A stretch of 64,000 nt of DNA from Streblospio benedicti (Eukaryota > Annelida > Polychaeta > Spionida > Spionidae): NCBI GenBank assembly GCA_019095985.1, contig CM032665.1, positions 44,454,353 through 44,518,352 on the forward strand, read 5' to 3'. The notes beneath the pieces were generated by a model, which ran no database searches, was not told the origin of the DNA, and worked only from the letters and a program-made list of their open reading frames with translations. Position 1 is the stretch's first letter. Every line of letters starts with the position of its first letter. This document shows positions 11,247 through 23,603 of this stretch, piece after piece. Both the position numbers and the translations under genes were made by a program.

Positions 11247-11860
11247 TAGACATTGATAATGTATATTGTTGAAAAGGTTCATTAGCTGTGGTAATTCAAA
11301 TAATACAGTTAGTCACTAAAGCAGCATTAACACAAAACCATTAAGAAGTTCATTAATATTTTTTGAAAAGCCTTCGCTGACATACCCTCACAACCTACTA
11401 ATATATATGTCGATATTATTGATTCAATGTGCTGTGACATTTAAAGGAAATTTTAGACATTGATAATGTATATTGTTGAAAAGGTTCATTAGCTGTGGTA
11501 ATTCAAATAATACAGTTAGTTCTTCGTATCAACAGCTACCACAACCTACTGATATATATGTCGATATTTTGACAATAACGTCTCTTTGTCTTTTTCAAAA
11601 GGTACATATAACCTCAGAAAAGCTTCTTTGAATAGGACAAATGGGTACCAATTGCCTGATCTGTACTTTCCTATACTGAAGAAGGAGGAGGATAGAAAAG
11701 GGGAGTGTGGAAAGGGGGGGGGGGGCACTGACACTTGCAATCCTTGGAGGAATAGTGTTTGCATTATGACTTCACACACTTGAAAAAGGCACAGACGTTG
11801 TCGAAATATCGAGAAACATGTTATCAAACTGTGATAGCTGTTGATATGAAGAACTAACTG
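11247..11860. repeat. Direct and inverted repeat cluster, possibly a Penelope-like 3' remnant
   Basis: The segment 11248-11311 recurs almost exactly at 11456-11520, about 208 bases later, and further shared words near 11390 and 11540 show that the whole unit was duplicated. In addition, 11508-11534 and about 11831-11860 are reverse complements. Between them is a poly-G run (about 11717-11726) and a stretch resembling the 'GAAGAAGG ... CGAAA' tail seen beside Penelope-like and related elements. Family assignment is tentative; no protein sequence remains. Confidence 0.4.
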
Positions 11861-12239
11861 TATTAATTGATAATGTAGTTTACAAAGGTGAGGTGAGATA
11901 GCCAGGTCAAATAGAGTGCATGTATGGATGAATCAGGAAAATGAGGGTGCTTGAGATACAGGTAGAGAAAGCCAAGCAGACTTGGAAAGCAGTTGTCCAA
12001 AATATAGCTAGGTATGAATAAAGCAGATCCATATGACAGAAATGCTTGGAGGGGATGGTTCTAAACTAAGACTGAACAGCCAGGTCACCCCCTCAGAATG
12101 AGGAGTAATTAGGGCCTCGTCAAATAGAATTAGGATTTGATTGATGATTGATTGAGTGTTAGTGTTAGAATACAGCAGTACTACTATCTTTATCAGGCAT
12201 TGGTGAGTTAAGACAACAAACCAATCAGATCTCACATCC
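11861..12239. other. Unclassified stretch before the LINE fragment
   Basis: No supported gene. It may be a diverged 5' part of the LINE fragment that follows, but the translation is too broken to tell. Confidence 0.3.
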
Positions 12240-13418
12240 TGTTTCAGCCCAATGATTCCAAATGGTATAAGTAAAGCTAAAAAAGTTTTATAAGGCATTA
12301 TTTGTGCAATTATTAATCCCAAAGGCACGCAATACATTTTCAGATTGAAAACAGCTTGATCAGAGCACACGGAGTATCAGAGCGAAGTTTGATCTTCCAA
12401 AGCATACTTATATACCGAGGAATTAGTCCAAACTTGTGTGTGTTAAGGAGAATAAAAAAAATCTTAGGCCTAAATAAAAGGTAACCCAACGCTGTGCCCA
12501 ATGGGGACATGGCGTGGAAAGCACCAGCAGCTAGACAGTGGTCCAAGGTTGGTCACCAGTGGGAAGGACTAGTTAACATGGACCAACTCAGGCTAACATA
12601 CAGGGTTTTCAAATGGTCCTACAATTTAGCCATAAGAAATAGAACGAATTGGGCCCTTAGAACATTAAAAAAAGGATGAATTATCCATTACAAAAAGTAT
12701 AAAGAAGATTCTAGATAGTAAACAATTAATAATACAGCTACAGGAAGGAGTGCAGAAAGGGATTGAGAAGGAGTGGAGAAAAGACCTTGATAGAAACCTA
12801 GCAACACATGGCCAGGGAAATAACAAGCTAAGGACGTACACGACATTCAAACATCAATATAAGCTTGAACCATATGTTAAGGCCAAAATATCAAGAGATG
12901 AACGCACGGCCATTGAAAAATTCCGAGCTGGAGTAGCTCCAATCAATGTTCAAATTGTAAGATACTACGGGAAACCCCTAATGGAAAGAACTTGTTTTGT
13001 GTGCCCAGTTACATGTGATATTGCAACGTCCAGCTTATGAAGATATACAGAACGATTTGTATGAACAGATGAGGGAAAACTTACATAATTTTGATGAACT
13101 TAATGAGGCTCAGATTCTTGGCCTTGCCCTATCGAATGAAATGTTTGTGAAAGTATTTTAAAAAGGAGGAAGGATCTTTGTACAAACGTTTAATGCGTTC
13201 AGTTTTATATGTTTTATCTGTTAATTGCATAAGCTTCTACAAAACAATTCTAATGGCACGCTTTTATATGTAGTAATTAATTGAAGTGTTACCAGGTTCT
13301 AGTCGATCAATAACTCATACTTGAGTGGTTCAAATATGTATTATTATCTGATTTTATCATTTGAAAATTAATGACATTTACATGTTCGAATTTGAGACTA
13401 CAATAAATAAATAAATAT
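12240..13418 (+). mobile_element. LINE 3' fragment (C-terminal region of a non-LTR ORF2)
   Basis: Translation of 12494-12679 (NGDMAWKAPAARQW ... RVFKWSYNLAIRNRTNW) and 12750-13161 (GQGNNKLRTYTTFKHQY ... FRAGVAPINVQIVRYYGK) matches the region beyond the reverse transcriptase that I know from many invertebrate LINE proteins: an NGDM-W block, a KLRTY block and then a cysteine-rich tail ending in TAA at 13159-13161. The catalytic part is missing. The 3' end is an ACAATAAATAAATA tail near 13400-13418. Frames are interrupted several times, so the element is dead. Clade not assigned. Confidence 0.7.
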
Positions 13419-13611
13419 TGTTTTAGTTACTGTGCAGATTTCATTTCACCAACAAAATCTAGTGGCAAAAGATATAGTGTATTTCATAACAAACCATCAG
13501 TATATAGACCTAATATCTTGTTAACAAAAAGAACACGATTTTATTCTTATATTCCCTTCTCTACGGCCAATTCTTACCAAACATAAACTTAATTAAAACA
13601 AATAAATTCAC

Positions 13612-13728
13612 ACTTTTCGAGATCTACAGTCACCGTTTCAATGATAAAATACACTTATCAGTTATGTTTATCGTTATCATTGAAAAGGAGACTGTAGTCT
13701 GTGAATGTAGATCTCGAAACTGTTATGC
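13612..13728. repeat. Short inverted-repeat element
   Basis: The left end reads TTTTCGAGATCTACAGTCA and the right end is its imperfect reverse complement (TGTAGATCTCGAAA), with a second inner pair around TTCAATGATAA / TTATCATTGAA. It is about 115 bases long with no coding sequence. A damaged second copy is at about 16433-16550 inside the duplicated block. Confidence 0.55.
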
Positions 13729-14504
13729 ATTTATTTGTTTTATTAGTTTTATGCCTAGTAATAATTGGCAGTAGAGACGCGAGAATTTAAGAATAAAAAC
13801 ACGAGACTTTACGCTGCATGCCTAGTTCAGTCAATTTTAAATCCACCTTTACACTATAGCGAATTCCATCTACGTAGCTCTACGTGCAATGGCGAACAGG
13901 CAAATTCGCCAGGAAATTTTGAACATGTTCAAAAGTTTTGAATGAACATTCAGTTTGGTTAAAGTTTGCTTCAAATAGTTATGCTGCGTCTCAGGATCGC
14001 AGAACATTCGCCCATATAATTAACACTTCGTTTGCCTCCGCAACTTGTCGTACCATGTATTTTTATTACGTTCAATTCCGCCACAATTCTTCAGTTCCCA
14101 ATTGCGCAAAAAAGTTGCGCACTCGTCTTTTTTATTTACTTTTGAGACACAAAAGTCCATGGGTACTTCCGGTATATGTTATAAACCCATTTAAAATCGC
14201 ATTTAATGCTATATCATTCAAAGTGTGTATTCTACACAACATTGATGGCTGTTTCACTGATAGACGTTGGAAAATTAAGTAAGTACATCTATTTGAAGCG
14301 TGCATTCTTCAATATAGTGAATTTGTCAACTTTTTTTTCACTGGCTGTCTGCAAATTTGACCAAGACCTGCTTTTGCTCATAACTTCGTCAATTTTTATG
14401 CTAACTAAATTTGATTGCATATTCGTAATCCTCATTAAAAATACTAATGGGAAGGCTATTTGGGGCATGCATTCTTCATAATAGTGAAGTTCAAACGTTT
14501 GTAT
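13729..14504. other. Unclassified sequence between two LINE fragments
   Basis: Short open frames at 13938-14282 and 14206-14481 show no recognisable protein. The stretch is repeated in the block beginning near 16550. Confidence 0.35.
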
Positions 14505-15385
14505 CATTCACAACCTTCTAGGAATCAACATTGACCACCAACTAAACTTTGACAGCCATATTAGAAGTTTGTGTCGTAAAGCATCACAACAGCTAAATGT
14601 CCTAAAACGCATTGGATCATTTCTCTCTCGGCTAAACAAACTTACTATTTTTCATACATTTATATTATCAAATTTTAATTTCTGCTCTTTGGCCTGCATT
14701 TTTGTTCTAAAACCAATACAAAAAAGCTCGAAAATTTCAAGAGCGGGCACTACGTTTCATCTATAATGATTACGATAGCTCTCACGAACAACTTATCAGT
14801 ATTGCTTGTGTTCCCTCCCTTCATGTCAGACGAATGAGAACAATGGCAACAGAAACATTTAAAATTTTGTACAAATTGGCTCCTCTGTGTCTTCATGACT
14901 TGGTTCATTTTAAAAATAGTAATTATAGTTTTAGATACTCCAATATTGTTGACCTACCTAGGGTACGAACCACTAAATTTGGGAAAAAATCGTTCAGGTA
15001 CAGTGCTGCTGAACTATGGAATGACCTGCCTGAATATATAAGATCCGTGGGGATTTTTAATCAATTCACTAATCTCTTGCAATCTTGGAATGGGAAAATA
15101 TGTAAATGTACTGTATGCTCTAATTAAATGTGATACTTTGTCAGGTGCTTTATGCTCTAATTAAATGTGATAACTGTGATCTATGTCAGGTGCTCTATGC
15201 TCCAATTAAATGTGATATATTGTCAGGTATGCAATTTTATAGAAATGTTTTAATGTGTTGTGTATGTGTGTTATGTGCATGTGTGACTGTGTATCAATGA
15301 GTCGATCAAAAGCTCCTTAGAGCTTGTGTTTATTGTTGTACTCTATATCGACTTTAAATAAACTTTATCTATTTATCTATCTAAC
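14505..15385 (+). mobile_element. LINE 3' fragment (CR1/L2-like reverse transcriptase end)
   Basis: The reading LLGINIDHQLNFDSHIRSLC, RKASQQLNVLKRIGSFLSRL, then after a frame change FIYNDYDSSHEQL and PSLHVRRMRTMATETFKILY, and finally SAAELWNDLPEYIRSV, is the typical end of CR1/L2/Rex1-type reverse transcriptases. The stop follows ...KCTVCSN near 15125. A 3' untranslated part with three near-repeats of 'CAGGTGCTCTATGCTC' ends in a TTTATCTATTTATCTATC microsatellite tail near 15365-15385. At least one frameshift and a stop break it; the 5' part is missing. Confidence 0.8.
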
Positions 15386-15386
15386 A

Positions 15387-18110
15387 AGGGTTTTCAATGG
15401 CCCTACAATTTAGCCATAAAAATACAAAAGGGGGCCCTTAGAACATTAAAACAAAAGGTGAATTATCCATTACAAAAGTATAAAAGATTCTATATAGTAA
15501 ACAATTAATAATACAGCTACAGGAAGGAGTGCAGAAAGGGATTGAGAAGGAATTGGAGAGAAAAGACCTTGATAGAAACCTAGCAATACATGGCCAGGGG
15601 AAATAACAAGCTAAGGACGTACAGGACATTCAAACATGAATATAAGCTTGAACAATATGTTAAGGCCAAAATATCAAGAGATGAATGCACGGCCATTTGA
15701 AAAATTCGAGCTGGGTAGCTCAATCAATGAAAAAGGTACTACGAAACCCTTTTTGGAAAGAACTTGTTTTTGTGGGTGCAGCGTCCAATGAAGATAATGT
15801 TAGTTTGAATAGATGAGGAAAAACCCCATTGGATGAACTTAATGAGGCCTAGATTCTTGGCCCCCTATCGAATAAATGTTTGTGAAATAATTTAAAAAGG
15901 AGGAAGGATCTTTGTACAAACGTTTAATGCGTTCATACATAATGTTTAATCTGTTAATTGATGACACAAAACAATTCTGATGGCACGCTTTTATATGAGG
16001 CCTAGATTGTTACCAGGTTGTCGATCGAATAACTCATACTTTTGTGGTTCAAATATTTTTCTGATTTTTAGTTGAGGATGACATTTTTGTTCAATTTTAA
16101 TGCAATTCAGTTTTATATGTTGTTTTAGTTACTGTGCAGATTTCATTTCACCAACAAAATTCAGTGGCACGGGTATAGTTTAACTTGTTTTTCTGTTCTG
16201 TTTCTGCTGCTTAATAATCAAAAATGTATTAAAACCTATTTCATGTTGGTGTTGGTATTTCATTTAGTGTATTTCATAACAACCATAAATAAATAAATAT
16301 TGTTTTAGTTACCTAATATCTTGTTAACAAAAAAGTGGCTAACATGATTTTATCCTTATATTTCCTTCAAAAGAACACGATTTTATTCCAATTCTTACTA
16401 AACATAAACTTAATCAAAACAAATAAATTCACACTTTTCGAGATCTACAGTCACCGTTTCAATGATAAAATACACTTATCAGTTATGTTTATCGTTTATC
16501 ATTGAAAAGGGACTAAAATCTGTGAATGTAGATCTCGAAAACTGGTATGCATTTATTTGTTTTATTAGTTTTATGCCTAGTAATAATTGGCAGTAATAGA
16601 CACGAGAATTTAGAATAAAAACACGAGACTTTACGCTGCATGCCTAGTTCAGTCAATTTAAAATCCACCTTTACACTATAGCGAATTCCATCTACGTAGC
16701 TCTACGTGCACCAGCGAACAGGCAAATTCGCCAGGAAATTTTGAACATGTTCAAAAATTTTGAATGAACATTCAGTTTGGTTAAGTTTGCTTCAAATAGT
16801 TATGCTGCGTCTACGGATCGCATACCATTCATATAATTAACACTTCGTTTGCCTAGCAACTTGTCGTACCATGCATTTTTTCTACGTTCAATTCCGCCAC
16901 AATTCTTCAGTTCCCAAGTTGAAAACGTGACACTCGTCTTTTTATTTACTTTTGACGTACAAAATCCATGGTTACTGGTTCGCCCATTTAAAATAGCATT
17001 TAATGCTATATCATTCAAAGTTTTGTATTCTACAGCAAATTCTCTGTTTTACTGAAAACGTTGGAATAATAAGTAAGTACATCTATTTGAACGTGCATTG
17101 AAAATATTATGAATTTCTTGAAACTTTTTCGCATTGCAAATTTGACAAGGACATTTTACTCCTGCTTGGTCAATTTTTGCTATGCGTAAATTTCGTTGCA
17201 TATGTCCTCATTAAATACTAATGGGAAGGCTATTTGGGGCATGCATTCTTCATAATAGTGAAGTTCAAACGTTTGTATCATTCACAACCTTCTAGGAATC
17301 AACATTGACCGACACTAAACTTTGACAGCCATATTTGAAGTTTTGTGCCGAATTCGCTAGCTAAATTTCCATAAAAACACATTGGATCATTTCTCTCTCA
17401 GCTAAACAAACTGCCTATTTTTCGTACCGGGCCGTGCATTGATCAAATTTTTTATATTCTGCAAGGATAAATTTTTTGTTCTAAAACCAATACAAAAAAG
17501 CTCGAAAAATTTTCAAGGCACTACGTTTCATCTATAATGATTTTTTTAAACTCTCAGTGAACAACTTATCAGTATTGTTATTGTGTTCCCTCCCTTATCT
17601 CAGTGTATTGGTGAACAATGGCAACAGAAACACTTTAAAATTTTGTTAAAATTGGCTCCGGGTGTCTTCATGACTTGGTTAATAAAATAGTAATTATTAT
17701 TTAGCTTAGATTAATATTGTTGACCTGCAGTTTACGAGCCACTAAATTTGGGGAAAAATCGTTCTCGGCCAGTGCTGCTGACAATGGAATGACCAACAGC
17801 GAATCCCACCAATCACAGATGGCACTTTTTTTAATCAATTCATTAATCTCTTTGCAATCTTGGAATGGGAAAATATGTAAATGTACTGTATCATTTAATT
17901 AAAGTAAAAATTTATTCCATCTTTATGCTCTAATTAAATAGTAACTGTGATCTATGTCAGGTGCTCTATACATTTAAATGTGATAATATCAGGTAATGCA
18001 ATTTATAAAAAAATGTGTTTTACAGTGTGTTATATCCATGACAGTCAATGAGTCGATCAAAAGCTCCTTAGAGCTTGTGTTTGTGTTGTACTCTATATCG
18101 ACTTGGCCTT
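15387..18110 (+). repeat. Damaged second copy of the 12.6-15.4 kb LINE block
   Basis: From 'GGGTTTTCAATGGCCCTACA' on, this block follows 12601-15370 in order (both LINE fragments, the inverted-repeat element and the spacers), offset by about 2785 bases. It is riddled with small deletions, often in homopolymers. From about 17340 on it also contains words that belong to the following sequence 18110-18560 (for example 'CGTACCGGGCCGTGCATTGA' at about 17425 and 18145). A blended assembly consensus explains this better than a real duplication. Confidence 0.75.
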
Positions 18111-19611
18111 TATCTATTCTTAAACCCAAAAATGCCCAAATGCGTACCGGGCCGTGCATTGATTGTGCGCCATATTGTGCAAGGATAAAATTTTATGTAC
18201 AAGATAAAAGATTTGTCCGTTTCAGTGGGGTGATCCAAAGTTTTGTTTCATTTTGAACGAGTCTGTTTAAACCCCAGTGTTGAACTGCGCACACCTTGTT
18301 ATGAATGAAGATAGCTGCAAGTCTCAGTGTATTGGTGAATAGTAGTCATGTTCACTGGTGATAAGCGTCTATGTTAAAACTGGCCGCGGGTGTCGAGCAC
18401 TTCTGTTAATATTACGACTTATTATTTAGCTTAGATTAACTTCACTTAGTGCAGTTTACTAACCTTGATCACCGCTCATCACTCAGCTCTGCGGCGCCTG
18501 GAAACTAGCAAGCGCCACCAACATCCAAATTTAGGCACTTTGGTGGATCGAACATGATTTATCCGTGCATCAGGGTTCATAAATTGTACTGATCATTTAA
18601 GTGAAAATATATCCCATTATGGTATGCCTTTTAGTCACCCCACCACAAACATTTACATTTACAATAGAAAATATTAAATTTCTTATCAAATGAAAAAACA
18701 AGTACAATTCTAGTATCCATTGGTTTTATCACTCCTATCATAGGATTCATGTACATGCGATATCAGATTGGCCTCTGAAATGTTTCACTCAATTTTACGT
18801 TGTCAATGATTATTCAAACCGGATTGAAATTTTAAGGATCAGAACAATTCAAAAATGGATATGGAAGTTATTAAAAAAATAAATAAGCAAACAGTAAATC
18901 TTCTGATTGATCACTTGACCTAATTCAAATCCTTGGATTAAAAACCTGTGAAATCAGAATTTTATAATGAAGCAATAGTTATGCTTTTCAATCATATCTT
19001 GACATTCATTACTTAAAGAGTGGGTGCATCAAGCGCCGGTGTCGCTGTGTCAATTTCTTATCATATAACAAAGTTCTGGCCACAACACGCGCAGTAGAAC
19101 TTTCCATTCTGCTGTGGGTAACAACCTAACAGGTTGTGAAACGTCAGCAAGTAGGTTTCTACTAGTTTAGTTTTAGCTAATCAAGTGATCATTTAGTTAA
19201 GTCTAGTTTATTCAGAACATTTGCCCGACTCAAGTTGCTTTTTAGTTTAATCATGAAAACTGTCATTTAGTTTTTTATTGTTTTTTTTTTAAATTAGTCG
19301 CCCCAATTCTTCTACTAGTCAAGTAAAAACATAAATTATATTTTGAATTCCTGCATGTGTCACTCTTAAAAGATTAAGGTGGCCAAAGTAACAGCCATTT
19401 TCAGACATATCTATACTAGTATGTATACGTATCTGTATCTGTATCTGTATATGGTAGACGAGGATAACATCACAGTTGATGACTGCATACTCCCAAAAAT
19501 GGTGTGTGTGCGTGAAGAGGAACGTAGATAGTGTTAGTAAGAGTGGGAATGGGCCGATAGTAAGGGGAAACAAAGATAAAAGCGAGTGTTAGTAGTACAG
19601 CAGTTTTTTTT
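18111..19611. other. Intergenic sequence, no gene seen
   Basis: 18111-18560 shares scattered words with 17420-17830 (see the damaged LINE block). The remainder is AT-rich with no exon or mobile element that I can identify. Confidence 0.4.
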
Positions 19612-19983
19612 CATGTCTGTAGTGTTATCGGTGTCACCCGTACGTCCTTATTCCTCAACTCACGCTGTTCGGTGACCTCACATATGGCAAGATGTTCGCA
19701 GTGGCGATAGCGCGACATTGTCATATCTCACGGCCATATATATATATAGAAGTTCCTAAATGCACATAGGTCACATCGAGATATCTTTGGCTTGATTTTA
19801 GCCTGATATACGCAGTAGATATTGCTGCATGTATGTCTTTTTTTTCATGTCTGTAGTGTTATCGCTGTCACATAGTTCATACTCCTCAACTCACACTTGC
19901 CATACGGCAAGATTTTCACAGTGGCGATAGCGCAACAGCTTCATGTATCACGGCCATATACGCAGTAGATATTGTGACACCGA
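19612..19983 (+). repeat. Direct repeat pair, units about 140 bases
   Basis: Units at 19612-19746 and 19843-19983 share 'CATGTCTGTAGTGTTATCG', 'CCTCAACTCAC', 'CAGTGGCGATAGCGC' and 'TCACGGCCATATA'. A related fragment 'CATATCTCACGACTATATAC' occurs near 56810. Probably part of a dispersed repeat family of unknown type. Confidence 0.6.
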
Positions 19984-20889
19984 ATATACTAGAACATTGT
20001 ATGTACAGTGGAAAATAATTCCTGTACACCATGGTAGACTGACGATGTAGTGGCCGTTCAGTTTTTTATGCATCCACAGGAGCGGCAGTTCATTTGTTAT
20101 GCTGAAACAATACCAAGAATTGTATTTACTTTCGGGGCTTTGCATGTGCTCAATTTTTGGCCTTGGGGGCCGCCATATTGTATCACTCTCCAAGCATTGG
20201 GGCCCAACCACTACTAAAACCCCTTTTTGGCCAAAAAGGGTTTTATCGGCTTTTCCTATGTGTTTTTTCAAAAGCGTTTCTCCAGAAAAAAGCCAAACCT
20301 GGTGCTAAAAAAATCATGTTTGGCAATTGGGTTGTCCCGGATTTCCCATTATAAAGTGGAATTTACGATTAAGTGCAGTTTTGTAATCCATAAATTGTGA
20401 AAAATTCTATTTCATTTTAAGGACAATCATAAAATTTGGAGGGGTTTAACCATTTTTGCCCCCATTCCCCATGGCAAAAGGGACGGAAAGTACTAAAAAC
20501 TTAAATCAGAAATTCCTTGTTTTGTCCACTTTCCACTTGTCTGCCATTTTCCCCTCGCCATCCTTCCCCCCAATTTTTGGGGGGTTTCTTAAGATTTGTT
20601 CTAAAAGGATGCCGGGTAAACAACTTTTTCCCAAATTCAAACCCTTCTGACAGGGGCGGGCAGGGTGGGAATTATTCGCGTAAAAATTTGGGAAAACTTT
20701 TTGATTGCTTCCACTGACTTAAATCTTTTATAAAGCCATATAAATAGCAATATCATAAATAAAATCGCATTTCATCAAATACTTTCTTTATCACCTTCAT
20801 TATAAGATGGTTCTTAGCTCTGTGCTGTCCATTCAGAAACTTTAAAACGGGGTCATTGCAGCATTACCGAGGATTGTAATTCCCCCTAA
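19984..20889. other. Unclassified stretch with homopolymer-rich, low-quality appearance
   Basis: A near-perfect 30-base palindrome centred on TTTTTGGCCAAAAA lies at about 20216-20246. Between about 20400 and 20720 the text is unusually rich in runs of three to six identical bases of all four kinds, the same signature seen at 35790-36412. I see no gene. Confidence 0.4.
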
Positions 20890-21936
20890 ATCAAGAGACA
20901 CATTCCACCGCAAGGTGGCTCTACAGCCAGTCTACGAAAATACAGAAAAATCGTAACGACCCGTGAGTGTGCGGCAAATGTATGTTTTTTCAAGGCAGTA
21001 AGGTGGCCGCAGAAGAAGTTTGGCTTGTCGTGGTCTGACCGTAAGGAGTCAATGTGGTGACCTTAAGCGAGGGGCAAATTCCACCGCAAGGTGGGTCTAC
21101 AGCCAGTCTACGACCAAAAACGCATAGAAATTGTATCGATCCGTGGGTGTACAGTGCGGCAAACGTACGTTTTTTCAAGGCAGTACGGCTTGCCAAACTT
21201 CTACGACCACCCTGCGTCATGGTCTGACCGTAAGGAGGCAGTGCGGAGACCTTACGTGAAACGCGGAGGATTTACCCGCACGTTGTCGGCACAGACACAG
21301 TATACTGGGGCCGTGCGTTCCCTGTACATTGAACGTGCGGATCCAGTACTTTTCCAATCACACGGCGTGTAGAGCGTAAGTTGTACGCGAGTACATCGCA
21401 CGTTCTATGCACGTTAATCTCACGGTCACCTCATTAAAAACCACTCCCTGTCCGGACGCATTCCTAACGCACGGAGCCCGTGCGTATGTGCCCACAACTG
21501 TACTTTTGTCACTGCATGCTGAAAACGCCGTAGACGCCGCAGACCTCAACACGCCTTGCGGCCAACACGCCCGCAAGTTGGAATGTGCCCCTCGCTTTAG
21601 TTAAACGCAGATGATTTACCCGCACGTTGTCGGCACAGACACAGTACTGGGGCCGTGCGTTCCCTGTACCATGAACGTGCGGATCCCGCACTTTTGTAAT
21701 CACACGGTGCCTATGTACGTTATACACGAGTACATTGCATGTTCTATGCAAGTTGATCGCACGGCCACCTCAATAAAAACCATTCCCTGTGCCGACGCAC
21801 TCATAACGCACGCAGCCCGTGCGTATGTGCCCACAACTGTACTTTTGTCACTGCTTGCTGAAAACGCCGTAGACGCCGCAGACCTCAACACGCCTTGCGG
21901 CGACCACCGCCTGCAAAGTGGAATGTGCCCCTCGCT
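20890..21936. mobile_element. Harbinger-like MITE (outer copy, split by an inner copy)
   Basis: The right end ...TGCCCCTCGCT and the diverged left end ATCAAGAGACACATTCC are inverted copies, and both are flanked by TAA, a three-base target duplication of the TWA type used by PIF/Harbinger elements. The interior matches the inner element and the copy at 47643-48471, interrupted at 21063-21599 by the inner copy. No transposase is encoded; open frames here are incidental. Its left end is more diverged than the inner element's, consistent with an older insertion. Confidence 0.7.
21066..21596. mobile_element. Harbinger-like MITE (inner copy, 531 bases)
   Basis: The ends AGCGAGGGGCAAATTCCACC and GGAATGTGCCCCTCGCT form terminal inverted repeats. 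TTA at 21063-21065 and 21597-21599 is the target duplication. It has inserted into an older copy of the same family, at a site that in other copies reads ACCTTACGTTAAACG. GC content is clearly above the surroundings. No coding capacity. Confidence 0.8.
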
Positions 21937-21939
21937 TAA

Positions 21940-23603
21940 ATAAGTTGCACTGGCCTAGGTATAAGATCCGAAGTTACACACCAGTGATAGCTTGTTCTCC
22001 CGTACCCACTGGGGCCGGCGCACTGGGAACTTACGCTCAGTTGATAAAAATCTTTGGGAAATCCAGATTTTGCCGTGTAAGCTAACTGTCTGCCAGCTAC
22101 GCCGACCTTGCGTTCCTCGACAGTTTTACATGCGCCAAACGGTCGCTGAGAGTCCGCCCCTAAAATATTTCTAGGAACATTATTGATCGGTCTTTCTTTT
22201 ACGCTCCCGAGGTATTGTGCTGCTCAAAACCTCCTCAGAGTAAGGGCGTACAAAAATCGATAATCCCTTGGTTTTTGTACTTCAACCATACGCCAAACAA
22301 ACGCCAAACAAACACCAAACAAACATCAAACATGCACCGAACGTGCGCCATGTATTGGGAGCAGATGGTGGGCAGATGAAACGTTGGCGTAAGCTTGGCG
22401 CACCTTGGCTTTGGCATATGATGGCGTACATTGGGCAACTCGTCAACGTATTTTCGAACACACACGCTCCTGGCCATGGTTGCTGTTCACTTTGCACCAA
22501 GACCTTTTCTTTTTTTGTGTGCGTCGAGTTTACGCTGACCTCGAGTCGACTGTCTGCTGACTGTCTGCTAATCATTCGCTAGTTTTGCGCTGACTGCGTC
22601 GGTTATGCGCTGGAAAAAAATCAATTAATGCCAAAAGGGCCTATCTCTCAGCAGATGGTCGACGCACAATTCGATTCGCCCAGAAATGCCTGGAATGTCT
22701 GCCTCGAGCATACGCTGAGCCTAATGGGATGCGTCAGTTTTAACGTCGTAGTTTTCACACGTCGACTATGACGTAAGCACAGATTTCTTTTTCCTATGTA
22801 AACACCATGAAAATTGCAGAAGAGGTTGAAAATTAATGTTGGTGCTTATGTCGATGAGATGCTTACCAGGACTGGCAGAAAATCAATAGCAGTCCTGTTA
22901 ATGTCATCTGCTTCAACCACTAAACGTAACAATCTTACAAATAGCTCCATCTTAATTAACATCTTCACCCATACCACTGTGTACCAAAACATCCCTACAA
23001 CATATTCTTGACACTAAAATTCTCTCTTCACACATCACTATCCCATTCCCTATCTATATCCCAGCCCTTCTTTCAGTGGTCATAAGTACTATAAAGCGAG
23101 CTACCGATGATTTGTTTTACCCCATGCCAATATAAAGTCGAGAATCCGTTCTTACAAGATTTCCTCACAGCATGCTACGATTTAGAAGCATTATCGAGAA
23201 AGTTCATTGTTGATAAGCATCTTGTTTGGACAACAGTATGTGAAAATGTTTAAATATTTACAATTAAAGAGACAGAAGAGACAATATGAAAGAAAGGGGA
23301 AATACAAAACCAAAGTCACCATGAAAGCAGGTTAGCCTAGTACACCCTCTGAAGCTTAAGGGGAGGTTCTGAAATGGTGCTGGCAATTCTAGAAGTCCAT
23401 GTACATCAAGAATTGGTGGTTCTTTCAGATTCATAAAACAGGATAAGTATGTGAAGGAAGACATCATGCAATAAAACAATTAAAGTGTTTGGAGACGTTA
23501 AAGAAGTAACGAAGTTGACACTGAAGCACATGATGCAATTATGTCTTCGTGTCATCATTATTATCATTTTATAACTGATATAAATCTAACTACATAAAAC
23601 ATA
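21940..23603. other. Intergenic stretch with one short tandem repeat
   Basis: About 22284-22332 is a 12-base repeat of CGCCAAACAAAC type in four to five decaying copies. 22180-22780 is GC-richer and CpG-containing than its surroundings and may be a further nonautonomous element, but I found no ends. No gene recognised. Confidence 0.4.

Noticed and set aside
20990-21943. Overlapping open frames of 60-110 codons on both strands
   Set aside because: They lie in a GC-rich MITE, show no protein-like features and recur only because the element is repeated.
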